From contig REDV01000089.1 in assembly GCA_007695365.1 (NCBI GenBank), forward strand, positions 1-62,086: a stretch of DNA of 62,086 bases. The letters are read 5' to 3'. This document shows, in pieces, positions 33,397 through 41,565 of this stretch. This stretch comes from Cryomorphaceae bacterium. Lineage in GTDB: Bacteria; Bacteroidota; Bacteroidia; Flavobacteriales_D; SKUL01. The notes under the pieces were generated by a model that had not been told where the DNA came from, made no database searches, and worked only from the letters and a program-made list of their open reading frames with translations. The position numbers and the translations under genes are program-made. How positions within the stretch are numbered: position 1 is the stretch's first letter; the number at the start of each line of letters is the position of its first letter.

Positions 33397-34083
33397 ATGT
33401 CAACCTACGTTATAGGCGATGTTCATGGATGCCTCGGAGCCCTTAAGGCCCTGGTAGCCGCTACGGATATTAAGCCCGGCGACACCCTCATTTTTTTGGG
33501 CGATTACATCAGCCGCGGAACCGATTCAAAAGGAGTCATTGACTGGATTCTAGAACATCAAAGCACCTACCATATCATCGCTTTGAGGGGCAACCACGAG
33601 ATCATGATGCGCCGCGCAAGGAAGGGAAAACGCCAGTTTATGCAATGGTATCGCTTTGGGGGAGAATCAACACTGAAATCTTATGGCATTACTGAATACT
33701 CCAATTGGCGAGAAGCGGTTCCCAAAAGCCACTGGAAATTCCTCAAGAGTACCCGTAGTTATTATGTGTGGCGGCACTTTGTTTTTGTGCATGCCGGTCT
33801 CGAAAACGGGGTGCCGATGCACGAGCAAAGCAAGGCCGCTCTCTTTTGGAGAAAGTACCCCAAACCCGAAAAATACTCAGAAGATGCCGTTGTGATCTGC
33901 GGCCACACACCCCGCAAAGACGGAAGAATTGCAGACTTTGGTCATGCTATTTGTCTGGATACTTATGCCTATGGCGGCAAGTGGTTAAGCTGTCTGCATC
34001 TGCCTTCCGGAAGGTTCTGGCAGGCGCGGGAAAAGGGCAAAACCCGGAAAGGCATTCTCCCTGGTGCGATGGCATTGCAGTAG
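33397..34083 (+). CDS. PPP-type metallophosphoesterase (serine/threonine phosphatase family)
   Basis: The 228-aa protein shows the PPP metal-binding series: GDVHGC near residue 7, GDYISRG at residues 35-41, RGNHE, FVHAGL and ICGHTP. The usual GDxxDRG motif has Ser39 in place of the catalytic-relay Asp, which is unusual for an active PPP phosphatase. I chose ATG 33397 because it starts directly before the first catalytic strand (STYVIGDVHG); an in-frame ATG at 33343 adds 18 residues. Substrate could be phosphoprotein or diadenosine tetraphosphate; the sequence does not decide. Confidence 0.88.
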   Translation: MSTYVIGDVHGCLGALKALVAATDIKPGDTLIFLGDYISRGTDSKGVIDWILEHQSTYHIIALRGNHEIMMRRARKGKRQFMQWYRFGGESTLKSYGITEYSNWREAVPKSHWKFLKSTRSYYVWRHFVFVHAGLENGVPMHEQSKAALFWRKYPKPEKYSEDAVVICGHTPRKDGRIADFGHAICLDTYAYGGKWLSCLHLPSGRFWQAREKGKTRKGILPGAMALQ

Positions 34084-34098
34084 TCCTTAAAAAAAAGT

Positions 34099-34119
34099 GC
34101 GCAAATGTTACCTTTGCGC
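34099..34119. repeat. Inverted repeat overlapping the -7 box of the M3 peptidase gene
   Basis: GCGCAAA (34099-34105) and TTTGCGC (34113-34119) form a perfect 7-bp inverted repeat with a 7-nt loop. The right arm overlaps the -7 box TACCTTTG at 34109-34116. An A-run at 34089-34096 lies just left, so on the minus strand the hairpin is followed by a T-run like a terminator. It may be an operator, or a terminator against antisense reading from the right. Confidence 0.5.
34109..34116 (+). promoter_or_regulatory. -7 box (TACCTTTG) of the M3 peptidase gene
   Basis: Perfect TAnnTTTG match 23 nt before the ATG at 34140 and partly inside the inverted repeat at 34099-34119. Confidence 0.5.
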
Positions 34120-34139
34120 CCTTGTAACCTGATGACGTA

Positions 34140-36293
34140 ATGAAAAACCTGTTTATTCTGTTTGCTGTTATGAGCTTTATGTTCCACGCATGCACACCCG
34201 GTGCCGATAGTGCCACTCAAGAAAAAGTTTCAGACGAAGCCAATCCCCTGTTGGAAGAATTTACCCTTCCCTTCGGTGCCCCTCCGTTTGATAAAATCCG
34301 AAATGAGCATTTCCTCCCTGCGATTAAAGCGGGTATAGCTGTGCACAAAGAGGAAATTGAGGCCATCGTCAACAACCAGGAGCCTCCAACATTCGAGAAC
34401 ACCTTGATGGCACTCGACCAAAGCGGCAGATTGCTGGGCCGCGTAAATACCATCTTCAGTAACCTGAACTCGGCGCACACCAACGATGAAATGCAGGAAA
34501 TTGCCAAGCAGATTTCCCCGCTCCGAACCGCCCACGACAATGATATCAGCCTCAATGCGGATTTGTTTGAGCGGATCAAAACCGTTTGGGAGAAGCGCGA
34601 TGCTGAAAATATCACCGGTGAGGACCTTCGCCTGTTGGAAAGAAAATACAGGGAGTTTGTGCGCGGTGGTGCATTGCTGAACGAAAAGCAAAAAAGCCGT
34701 CTGCGAGAGATCAACGAACGATTGAGCATGCTGAGCCTGCAGTTTGGCCAGAACGTATTGGCCGAAACCAATGCTTTTACCCTCGAGATTGACAACGAAG
34801 AAGACCTCGCGGGTTTACCCCAATGGTTGGTTGATAACGCCGCCGATGCTGCGGCCAGCCGCGGTAAAGAAGGAAGTTGGGTATTCACACTGCAGTGGCC
34901 ATCAGCCATGCCTTTCTTTCAGAATGCCGAAAACCGGGAGCTGCGCAAAGAGCTTTGGACAGCCTTCGTGAACAAAGCCAACAATGGTAATGACAACGAC
35001 AACAACGAAATCATACGCGAGATCATCACCCTCCGAATTGAGAAAGCAAATATGCTGGGTTACGAAAACCACGCAGCTTATGCTTTGGAGGAAAACATGG
35101 CCAACTCAGTTGATCGTGTAAATGAACTGCTTGACCAGCTTTGGATTCCTGCCCTGGAGGCTGCCAGTCGCGAAGCCGCAGATTTGCAGGCCATGATTGA
35201 AAGCGAAGGTCATGATTTTACCTTGCAACCCTACGACTGGCGTTTCTATGCATCGCGTCTCAAGGCAGAGCGTTTTGACCTCGATGATGAAGAAGTGAAG
35301 CCTTACTTCAGCACTGACAACGTTCGCAACGGTATTTTTATGGTTTGCGAAAAACTTTGGGGCCTGAAGTTTCGCGAAATCAACGACCTGCCTGTTTACC
35401 AAAAAGACGTGCGCGTTTTTGAAGTGATGGAAGCCGATGGCTCGCACATTGGCATTTTGTACGAAGACCTATTTGCTCGCGACTCAAAGCGCGGAGGTGC
35501 CTGGATGACTTCATTCCGCAAGCAGTATTACGATGGCGACGAGCGCCAGGCTCCGCTGATTAAAATCACCTGCAACTTTCCTCCTCCAGGAGCAAACACT
35601 CCCTCTTTGCTCACTTTTGACGAGCTTACTACTTTTTTCCACGAGTTTGGACACGCCCTCCATGGATTACTGAGCGATGTACAGTCTTATGAGTTGTCAG
35701 GAACTTCGGTAGCCCGCGATTTTGTTGAGTTACCCTCACAGCTGCTCGAAAACTGGGCAACTGAGCCCGAAGTAATGAAAATGTACGCTCGTCATTACAA
35801 AACCGGTGAAGTGATTCCTGATGAGTTGATTGCCAAACTTGAGGCCAGCGGCACCTACGGACAAGGCTTTGCTACTGTAGAGTACCTGGCATCCACTTTC
35901 CTCGATATGGCTTTTCATACGCTGGAGGAGCCTTTTGAGGGCAGCGCAGAAGACTTTGAAAAGGCGGCCATGAAGGAGATTGGCTTGATTGATGCCATCG
36001 TGCCTCGCCACCGAAGCACCTACTTTTCGCACGTGTTTTCGGGGGGCTATTCTGCGCGCTACTACAGCTATATCTGGTCGGGTGTGTTGGATACGGATGC
36101 CTATGAAGCTTTTGCCGAAACAGGTGATTTCTTCCACCCGGAAAAAGCGAAACTCTTGCGTGAGCACATCTATTCTTCGGGTGGAACGGCTGATCCCATG
36201 GAGCTTTACGTGGCTTTCAGGGGGGCCGAGCCTACCATTGAACCATTGCTTCGCAAGCGAGGTTTGATGCCACCCAAATCAGTTCGCAAGTAA
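34140..36293 (+). CDS. dcp: M3 family peptidyl-dipeptidase, lipoprotein
   Basis: The 717-aa protein is a zinc metallopeptidase of family M3 (Dcp/oligopeptidase A type), which removes dipeptides or cleaves short peptides. The zinc site is readable: His501, Glu502 and His505 in FFHEFGHALHG and Glu530 in DFVELPSQ as third ligand, with the substrate-side GGYSARYYSYIW near the C-terminus. The N-terminus is a lipoprotein signal (FAVMSFMFHAC), so unlike cytoplasmic E. coli Dcp this one should be in the envelope. The next gene starts only 3 bp after its stop, indicating an operon. Confidence 0.93.
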   Translation: MKNLFILFAVMSFMFHACTPGADSATQEKVSDEANPLLEEFTLPFGAPPFDKIRNEHFLPAIKAGIAVHKEEIEAIVNNQEPPTFENTLMALDQSGRLLGRVNTIFSNLNSAHTNDEMQEIAKQISPLRTAHDNDISLNADLFERIKTVWEKRDAENITGEDLRLLERKYREFVRGGALLNEKQKSRLREINERLSMLSLQFGQNVLAETNAFTLEIDNEEDLAGLPQWLVDNAADAAASRGKEGSWVFTLQWPSAMPFFQNAENRELRKELWTAFVNKANNGNDNDNNEIIREIITLRIEKANMLGYENHAAYALEENMANSVDRVNELLDQLWIPALEAASREAADLQAMIESEGHDFTLQPYDWRFYASRLKAERFDLDDEEVKPYFSTDNVRNGIFMVCEKLWGLKFREINDLPVYQKDVRVFEVMEADGSHIGILYEDLFARDSKRGGAWMTSFRKQYYDGDERQAPLIKITCNFPPPGANTPSLLTFDELTTFFHEFGHALHGLLSDVQSYELSGTSVARDFVELPSQLLENWATEPEVMKMYARHYKTGEVIPDELIAKLEASGTYGQGFATVEYLASTFLDMAFHTLEEPFEGSAEDFEKAAMKEIGLIDAIVPRHRSTYFSHVFSGGYSARYYSYIWSGVLDTDAYEAFAETGDFFHPEKAKLLREHIYSSGGTADPMELYVAFRGAEPTIEPLLRKRGLMPPKSVRK

Positions 36294-36296
36294 GTA

Positions 36297-37154
36297 ATGA
36301 GCGGGTTGAGGTTGATACTTGTGTCGGCCTCATTCCTTGTCTTACAATGCCTGTTAGCCTCAACTGCCTCTTTCGCTCAGAGCGATTGTAACCTGGTTGA
36401 AGCAGGACATTCGCACAACGATTACCTGCGTGAGAGCCCACTTTTTGACGCTCTGAACCGGGGTTTTCTCAGCGTGGAGGCCGACATTTTTTTCGCCAAT
36501 GGCAATTTTACGGTGGCCCACACGGTATTCGGTCGTCGCAATAAACGAAACCTGCGCAAGATGTATCTCGAGCCCTTAAAAGCCCGCGTAGATTCATGCA
36601 ACGGCAGGGTGTTTTGTGATTGTCCGCAGGTATTTGAGCTCATGCTCGACCTGAAAGGGAGGTGGGATGCCGACCGTCTTCATGGGTTGAATGCACTTCT
36701 CGCTCAATTTGAAGGCATGTTGGAGCGCGTGGAGAACAATCGCGTACTATCCGGATCTGTGAGAATCGTATTGTCCGGTGCCGCGCGCATTCAATGGGCC
36801 GATACTTTAAATGTGAGGCGATACTTTTTTGATGGCGGCATGGGTAGCCTGGCCAGTGCGGCTGATAGCTCCATCCTTGCGCGAAACAGCGCAAAATATT
36901 CATCCTTTTTTTCGTGGACCGGAGAAGGCGAGATGCCGGAAAACGAAAGAAGCATATTGAAGAATCTTGTTGGCAAGGCCATTGAAAACAACAGGAAGCT
37001 TAGATTTTGGAAAATGCCTGAAAACGAGAATATTTGGCAGGAATTTTTGGATGCCGGCGTGCAGTGGATGAATGTAGATGACCTTGAGAGATTTAATCGG
37101 TTTTTCGGGAAATGGAACAATACTCCACGGGATGGGAACAAAAAAAAGAACTGA
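36297..37154 (+). CDS. Exported AIM6-like PI-PLC-fold phosphodiesterase
   Basis: The 285-aa product has a signal peptide (…LASTASFAQ) and then the family's opening block AGHSHNDYLRESPLFDAL, with GFLSVEADIFFANGNFTVAH a strand later. HSHNDY and VEAD are typical of the AIM6 branch of the PI-PLC/glycerophosphodiester phosphodiesterase superfamily, and supply the His and acidic residues expected in the active site. Its substrate is unknown; phosphodiester lipids or glycerophosphodiesters are likely by family. It is 3 bp downstream of the M3 peptidase gene, so the two are co-transcribed. Confidence 0.82.
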   Translation: MSGLRLILVSASFLVLQCLLASTASFAQSDCNLVEAGHSHNDYLRESPLFDALNRGFLSVEADIFFANGNFTVAHTVFGRRNKRNLRKMYLEPLKARVDSCNGRVFCDCPQVFELMLDLKGRWDADRLHGLNALLAQFEGMLERVENNRVLSGSVRIVLSGAARIQWADTLNVRRYFFDGGMGSLASAADSSILARNSAKYSSFFSWTGEGEMPENERSILKNLVGKAIENNRKLRFWKMPENENIWQEFLDAGVQWMNVDDLERFNRFFGKWNNTPRDGNKKKN

Positions 37155-37210
37155 ATGGAAAACCTTTTGGCGACGAATGCGTCATTGAGATGTAAACCAA
37201 ACAAAAACCT

Positions 37211-37840
37211 ATGATTTCAAAATCTACCCCTTTCCTTATCATTTTGGCTCTTTTGACTCTTCCTTTGCAAAAGGTTGCCGCCCAGACTACGGTTGATGTC
37301 ACAGTGTCAAACAACGTGTACACTCCGGCTAACATCACCATTAATGTAGGAGACACCGTTCGTTGGACTAACATTCAGGGTAATCACAATGTAAACGGCA
37401 CACAGGCTACCTATCCCAACAACCCGGAGTCATTCGGAAACGCTGTGGCGGGGCCGGGCTGGGTACTTACCCACGTATTTAACACCCCCGGATCGTACGA
37501 TTACCGATGTGATCCTCATCTTTTTGTTGGTATGACAGGTACGGTAACAGTCAATGATGTTTCAACTTCTCTGAACGAATATGACGCGATGGTACCCATC
37601 GTCTTTCCCAATCCTGCAAACCATGTGGTTAACTTTCGCTTCAATGACCAGGCGATGCTTGGTTTTCAGCAAGCAAACATCATTCTTTTTGATCAACTCG
37701 GAAAGCAGCATCGCGATGTGAACCTCTTGGAGCGAAGTGATATTCAAATAGATGTGGCAGGTTTGCACAGCGGATTGTACGTCTATCAGGTTTGGACGGA
37801 TGGCCGCATTGTGCACAGCGGCAAGTTAATAGTGAAGTAG
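37211..37840 (+). CDS. Exported cupredoxin (plastocyanin-like) with T9SS sorting domain
   Basis: This 209-aa protein has a signal peptide (…LQKVAAQ), a type 1 copper domain (about 25-117) and a T9SS sorting domain (about 130-209). The copper ligands can be read as His59 (GNHNVNG), Cys100, His103 and Met108 (YRCDPHLFVGM), with the C-x2-H-x4-M spacing of plastocyanin. The tail (PIVFPNPANHVVNFRF … GLYVYQVWTDGRIVHSGKLIVK) directs it through the type IX system to the cell surface. A surface-located electron carrier or copper scavenger is implied; the partner is unknown. Confidence 0.9.
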   Translation: MISKSTPFLIILALLTLPLQKVAAQTTVDVTVSNNVYTPANITINVGDTVRWTNIQGNHNVNGTQATYPNNPESFGNAVAGPGWVLTHVFNTPGSYDYRCDPHLFVGMTGTVTVNDVSTSLNEYDAMVPIVFPNPANHVVNFRFNDQAMLGFQQANIILFDQLGKQHRDVNLLERSDIQIDVAGLHSGLYVYQVWTDGRIVHSGKLIVK

Positions 37841-37884
37841 CTTTGAAGTAGTTTTTGGTGAAAGCACTTTTATCCTTCCTATAT

Positions 37885-37922
37885 TAGATTTGCACATAAT
37901 TACCTTTTATTCCTTACCTTTG
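37885..37922 (+). promoter_or_regulatory. Two -7 boxes upstream of the desaturase gene
   Basis: TAGATTTG (37885-37892) and TACCTTTG (37915-37922) are perfect TAnnTTTG matches. The TTTG of the first (37889-37892) lies 22 bp before the second, so it can also serve as its -33 element. The predicted leader is about 85 nt, the longest among the promoters listed with good matches here; it might carry temperature or lipid-responsive control, which is speculation. Confidence 0.5.
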
Positions 37923-38011
37923 CCGTTGTACCTGAACCCTGCAAGTTGAGTAGCCATTTGAAAGACAAAGAAGGTTATTCATCAGTTACAGGGGGTTTCT
38001 AAATCCTTTTT

Positions 38012-39181
38012 ATGGCTCAAGTTATATCTCCATCATCCCCAGCCAACACGACCTACTCCAAGTTCCAGCAGAAGAATGTTAACACAAAAATCCGCTTTCC
38101 CAGCAGGGAGGGTCAGGATTTTCACAAGGCCGTAATCGCTCGTGTTAACCAGTACTTCAAAGACAACGGTATTTCTACTTACGCCAACTGGCAAATGAAG
38201 TTGAAAACGGTGGTTCTATTGACATCTTATTTCGCGTTGTACTTGGCAATTATCAGCGGTCAGTTTAGCATTTGGGTCATGTGGCTTATGGCCGTTGGCT
38301 TGGGTGTAGCTACTGCCGGTATTGGTTTCAGTGTGGCACATGACGCTATTCATGGGGCCTACTTCAAGAGTAAAAAGCTCAATTATCTGCTGGGTCTCAC
38401 TATGAATCTCATCGGCGGGAACCGCTACGTTTGGAGCATTACACACAACGTGGTGCATCACACCTACACGAACATACATGATCACGACGAAGATCTTGAG
38501 GTAGCTTCATTTATTCGTTTATCTCCGCATGCTCCGTTGCGACCTATTCATCGGTTTCAGCACATTCTTGCATTTTTAACCTATGGTCTGGCCAGCTTTT
38601 TCTGGGTGTTTGTGAAGGACTATAAAAAACTCGCTCAAAAAAGTATTGGTCCGTACGACGGTAAAAAGCACCCCACGAAAGAAATTGTGATGCTGATCGT
38701 AACAAAACTGTTTTACTACGCCTATCTTATCGCTATTCCATTGCTTGTTTTGGATATTACATGGTGGCAGTTCATTATTGGGTTTCTTACAGTGCACCTT
38801 ACCGCCGGGATGATTCTTGGCATTGTGTTTCAGATGGCGCACACAGTAGAAAACACAGAGCAGCCGCAAAGTGATGCTGAAGGAAGAATGGAAGATTCAT
38901 GGGCCGTGCATCAAATGAAGACCACGGGCAACTTTGCCATGAACAATAGGTTCATCAACTGGTATGTGGGTGGCCTGAATTTTCAGGTTGAACATCACTT
39001 GTTTCCCAACATTTGCAGCATACACTACACGGCTATCAGTCCCATTGTGAAGCAAACGGCAGAGGAATTCGGCGTTCCCTACAACTATTACGAAACCTTT
39101 GGCGAAGCCATTGCCTCTCATTACCGCCAGCTCAAAAGATGGGGTCGCCCCGAGTCACAGGGTAACGCGGTTCCGGCCTGA
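38012..39181 (+). CDS. Membrane fatty acid (acyl-lipid or acyl-CoA) desaturase
   Basis: The 389-aa protein has four to six hydrophobic helices and the three histidine boxes that bind the di-iron centre: HDAIHG, HNVVHHTYTN and QVEHHLFPN. The QxxHH third box is typical of front-end or linoleoyl-CoA-type desaturases rather than delta-9 stearoyl enzymes (HxxHH). It introduces a double bond in membrane fatty acids using O2. No dedicated ferredoxin or cytochrome b5 is fused or adjacent. It is convergent with the proline dehydrogenase gene (11 bp between ends). Confidence 0.93.
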   Translation: MAQVISPSSPANTTYSKFQQKNVNTKIRFPSREGQDFHKAVIARVNQYFKDNGISTYANWQMKLKTVVLLTSYFALYLAIISGQFSIWVMWLMAVGLGVATAGIGFSVAHDAIHGAYFKSKKLNYLLGLTMNLIGGNRYVWSITHNVVHHTYTNIHDHDEDLEVASFIRLSPHAPLRPIHRFQHILAFLTYGLASFFWVFVKDYKKLAQKSIGPYDGKKHPTKEIVMLIVTKLFYYAYLIAIPLLVLDITWWQFIIGFLTVHLTAGMILGIVFQMAHTVENTEQPQSDAEGRMEDSWAVHQMKTTGNFAMNNRFINWYVGGLNFQVEHHLFPNICSIHYTAISPIVKQTAEEFGVPYNYYETFGEAIASHYRQLKRWGRPESQGNAVPA

Positions 39182-39192
39182 TAGAGCAAATC

Positions 39193-40371
39193 TTATTTTT
39201 TCACCTGCTTCCTGCGCGCTTTTTCCCTTAGAATCAGGCTCAGCTCGCGCCCTGTTTGTCCTTGTGCTGAGGTGTTTTCTTCTGCTCGTCGGATAAGGTA
39301 GGGTAGCACCTCCCGCACCGGACCGTAAGGCACATACTTGGCCACATTGTACCCCATGTTGGCAAGGTTAAAGCTGATGTGATCGCTCATTCCGAAGAGC
39401 TGAGCAGAATAAATGCGCGTGTCGCTGGCATCAATTCCTTTCTCTTCCATCAGGTGCTTCAGCAATATGGAGCTTTCTTCGTTGTGTGTGCCGGAGCAAA
39501 ACGAAATGCGGTCGAGATGTTGCAGGCAAAATCGCAGAGCCTCATTAAAGCTGCGATCCGTATCTGCTTTGGTATCGTGAATGGGCGATGGGTAGCCTTT
39601 TTCTTCGGCCCGATCACGCTCCTTTTCCATGTAAGCCCCCCGTACAAGCTTTTCGCCCAGAAAGTAACCTCCTTGAACCGCGGCGTCGTACGAAGCTTTA
39701 AGAAACTGCAGCCGGTCTTTTCGGTACAATTGTATGGTGTTGTACACGATAGCGCGTTCCTTGTTGAAGCGCTCCATCATTTTGGTGGCAAAATGGTCAA
39801 TGGCAGGCTGTATCCACGTTTCTTCTGCATCAATAAAAACAGGAGTGCCTGAATCGTGAGCCGCCTTGCAGATGCTGTCAATGCGCTCTTCAACCCTTGC
39901 CAGTCGCGCTTTTTCGCGGTCATTGAGTTCCTCGCCCAAACTGAGTCTGGTGAGAATGCGGTTGGGCGCTATACCCGTCACTTTAAACACACAAAAAGGA
40001 ATGTGTGGGTTGCCGTTCGAGGTGCGAATGGTGGCCAGAATTTCTTCGGCTGTGGCGTCCAAATCGCGCTCATCCTCCTTGCCTTCCACAGAGTAGTCCA
40101 AAATGGTTCCGATGTTGTAGCGATCCAGCAGTTGGGTAGTCTTTGCACATTCTGCAATGGTTTCGCCGCCACAAAACTGCCGAAAAATGGTGGCCCTGAC
40201 AGCACCCCGAATGGGTAGCCTTAAGGCTAAACCAACCTGTGTCAATCCCTTTCCTATCTTCATCAACCACGGATAGCTGATCATCTTAAATAGCCAGTAT
40301 GCCCGGTTTAGGTCTTTGTTGCTTTTGCTGCTAAAAGCAACCTCTGTATTGTTGAATGGATCACTGCTCAT
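39193..40371 (-). CDS. putA: Proline dehydrogenase (monofunctional, FAD)
   Basis: From the ATG at 40371 the product is 392 aa and matches the proline dehydrogenase TIM barrel, which oxidises proline to pyrroline-5-carboxylate and passes electrons to the quinone pool. Typical blocks are TILDYSVEGKE, PVFIDAEETWIQPAID, YNTIQLYRKDRLQFL and LVRGAYMEKERDRAEE with the flavin/substrate residues. The frame is open further to 40605, but this would overlap the divergent aroB gene, and a perfect -7 box (TAAATTTG, 40377-40384) lies five bases before ATG 40371. The P5C dehydrogenase is not adjacent. The symbol follows the PutA PRODH domain; the aldehyde dehydrogenase half is absent. Confidence 0.93.
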   Translation of the reverse strand: MSSDPFNNTEVAFSSKSNKDLNRAYWLFKMISYPWLMKIGKGLTQVGLALRLPIRGAVRATIFRQFCGGETIAECAKTTQLLDRYNIGTILDYSVEGKEDERDLDATAEEILATIRTSNGNPHIPFCVFKVTGIAPNRILTRLSLGEELNDREKARLARVEERIDSICKAAHDSGTPVFIDAEETWIQPAIDHFATKMMERFNKERAIVYNTIQLYRKDRLQFLKASYDAAVQGGYFLGEKLVRGAYMEKERDRAEEKGYPSPIHDTKADTDRSFNEALRFCLQHLDRISFCSGTHNEESSILLKHLMEEKGIDASDTRIYSAQLFGMSDHISFNLANMGYNVAKYVPYGPVREVLPYLIRRAEENTSAQGQTGRELSLILREKARRKQVKK

Positions 40372-40376
40372 CGCGA

Positions 40377-40384
40377 CAAATTTA
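40377..40384 (-). promoter_or_regulatory. -7 box (TAAATTTG) of the proline dehydrogenase gene
   Basis: Perfect TAnnTTTG on the minus strand, five bases before the ATG at 40371. It rules out the longer open frame reaching 40605. Confidence 0.6.
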
Positions 40385-40425
40385 AAATTTGAATGCACGC
40401 ACCTTTTCATTGCAGCACAAAAAAC

Positions 40426-40433
40426 TATCTTTG
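40426..40433 (+). promoter_or_regulatory. -7 box (TATCTTTG) of aroB
   Basis: Perfect TAnnTTTG match lying downstream of the first in-frame ATG (40393), so that ATG cannot be in the transcript. In-frame starts after it are TTG 40441 (7 nt away) and GTG 40456 (22 nt away). Confidence 0.6.
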
Positions 40434-40455
40434 GTTCCCTTTGTACCAACCATCC

Positions 40456-41565
40456 GTGCCTGCAGCCGCCAAAAACACCGAAATATTTGCCTCGGACTAT
40501 TCCGTGAATGTAGGCAATGGTGCGCTTTTTCAGCTTGAGCGAGACCTCTGTCTTCTCGATTATTCGCGAAAGTATATTTTGGTTGATGAGAATACCATTC
40601 AACACTGTTTGCCGATTGTTATGAATGATGTGCCATCGCTCAGAAAAGCAGAGGTCATTGAGATTGAGAGCGGGGAGAAAAACAAAACCATTGATATTTG
40701 CAGCAGTGTGTGGGCTGTGCTGGCCGAGCTTCAGGCCGACCGTCGGAGTTTAATGGTAAACCTGGGCGGTGGTGTAATTGGTGATTTGGGTGGATTTGTA
40801 GCAGCAACCTATAAACGCGGAATAGACTTCATCAATGTTCCCACCACGCTCCTTGCACAGGTGGATGCGTCGGTGGGCGGAAAGGTGGGTGTAGACTTAC
40901 AAGGCCTCAAAAACATGGTGGGCCTTTTTCGGAACCCGAAGGGCGTGTATGTGTACCCGCAATTTTTGAAAACACTACCGAAATCTGAGGTAATGGCGGG
41001 TTTTGCGGAAATGCTCAAACACGGCTTGATTCAGGATGCGAAGCATTTTGATGATTTGCTCAAATTCAGTTTTTCGCAGTTTGAAGCTTTGGAGCCTCAT
41101 ATCATTAAGAGTATTCAAATCAAAAACCGTGTCGTACTGGATGACCCGCTTGAGAAAGGAGTGCGGAAGCTGCTCAATTTCGGACATACCATCGGTCACG
41201 CGCTGGAAACCTACAGCATGGAAACCATGAAGCGGGGCTTGTTGCACGGAGAGGCGGTGGCCATCGGCATGCTCTGTGAAGCCTATCTGAGTAGGGAAAT
41301 GCTGGAGCTGAATCCGGAGGTGCTCGAGAGACTTTCGGCCTTTGTTCTAACCCATTATCCGCCATTCGCCATGGATGCCCTGGCTCATCACCGGCTCATT
41401 GAAATCATGCGCAACGATAAAAAGAATGTTGGCGACGAGTTGAACTTTTCTCTGCTTCGCAATGCCGGCGATGCCGTGCACGACCAGCAGGTGAGTGCCG
41501 ATGAGGTAGTGCGGGCGCTCAATTATTACCAAAGCCGAATCCAAACCCAGATTCATGCTTCCTGA
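40456..41565 (+). CDS. aroB: 3-dehydroquinate synthase
   Basis: AroB is the second enzyme of the shikimate pathway (DAHP to 3-dehydroquinate, NAD+ and Zn or Co dependent). From GTG 40456 the protein is 369 aa, near the E. coli enzyme (362 aa). Motifs: NLGGGVIGDLGGFVAATYKRG, VPTTLLAQVDASVGGKVGVD, and FGHTIGHALE with a zinc His. The start was picked from the promoter position and length; TTG 40441 is an alternative. It overlaps aroA by 11 bp, so the two are one operon, which is the usual pairing of shikimate genes by function though not a universal order. Confidence 0.95.
   Translation: MPAAAKNTEIFASDYSVNVGNGALFQLERDLCLLDYSRKYILVDENTIQHCLPIVMNDVPSLRKAEVIEIESGEKNKTIDICSSVWAVLAELQADRRSLMVNLGGGVIGDLGGFVAATYKRGIDFINVPTTLLAQVDASVGGKVGVDLQGLKNMVGLFRNPKGVYVYPQFLKTLPKSEVMAGFAEMLKHGLIQDAKHFDDLLKFSFSQFEALEPHIIKSIQIKNRVVLDDPLEKGVRKLLNFGHTIGHALETYSMETMKRGLLHGEAVAIGMLCEAYLSREMLELNPEVLERLSAFVLTHYPPFAMDALAHHRLIEIMRNDKKNVGDELNFSLLRNAGDAVHDQQVSADEVVRALNYYQSRIQTQIHAS

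Noticed and set aside
33947-34220. Minus-strand frames spanning the phosphatase-peptidase gap
   Set aside because: They cross the strong hairpin at 34099-34119, have no signal peptide or motif, and overlap both genes on the other strand.
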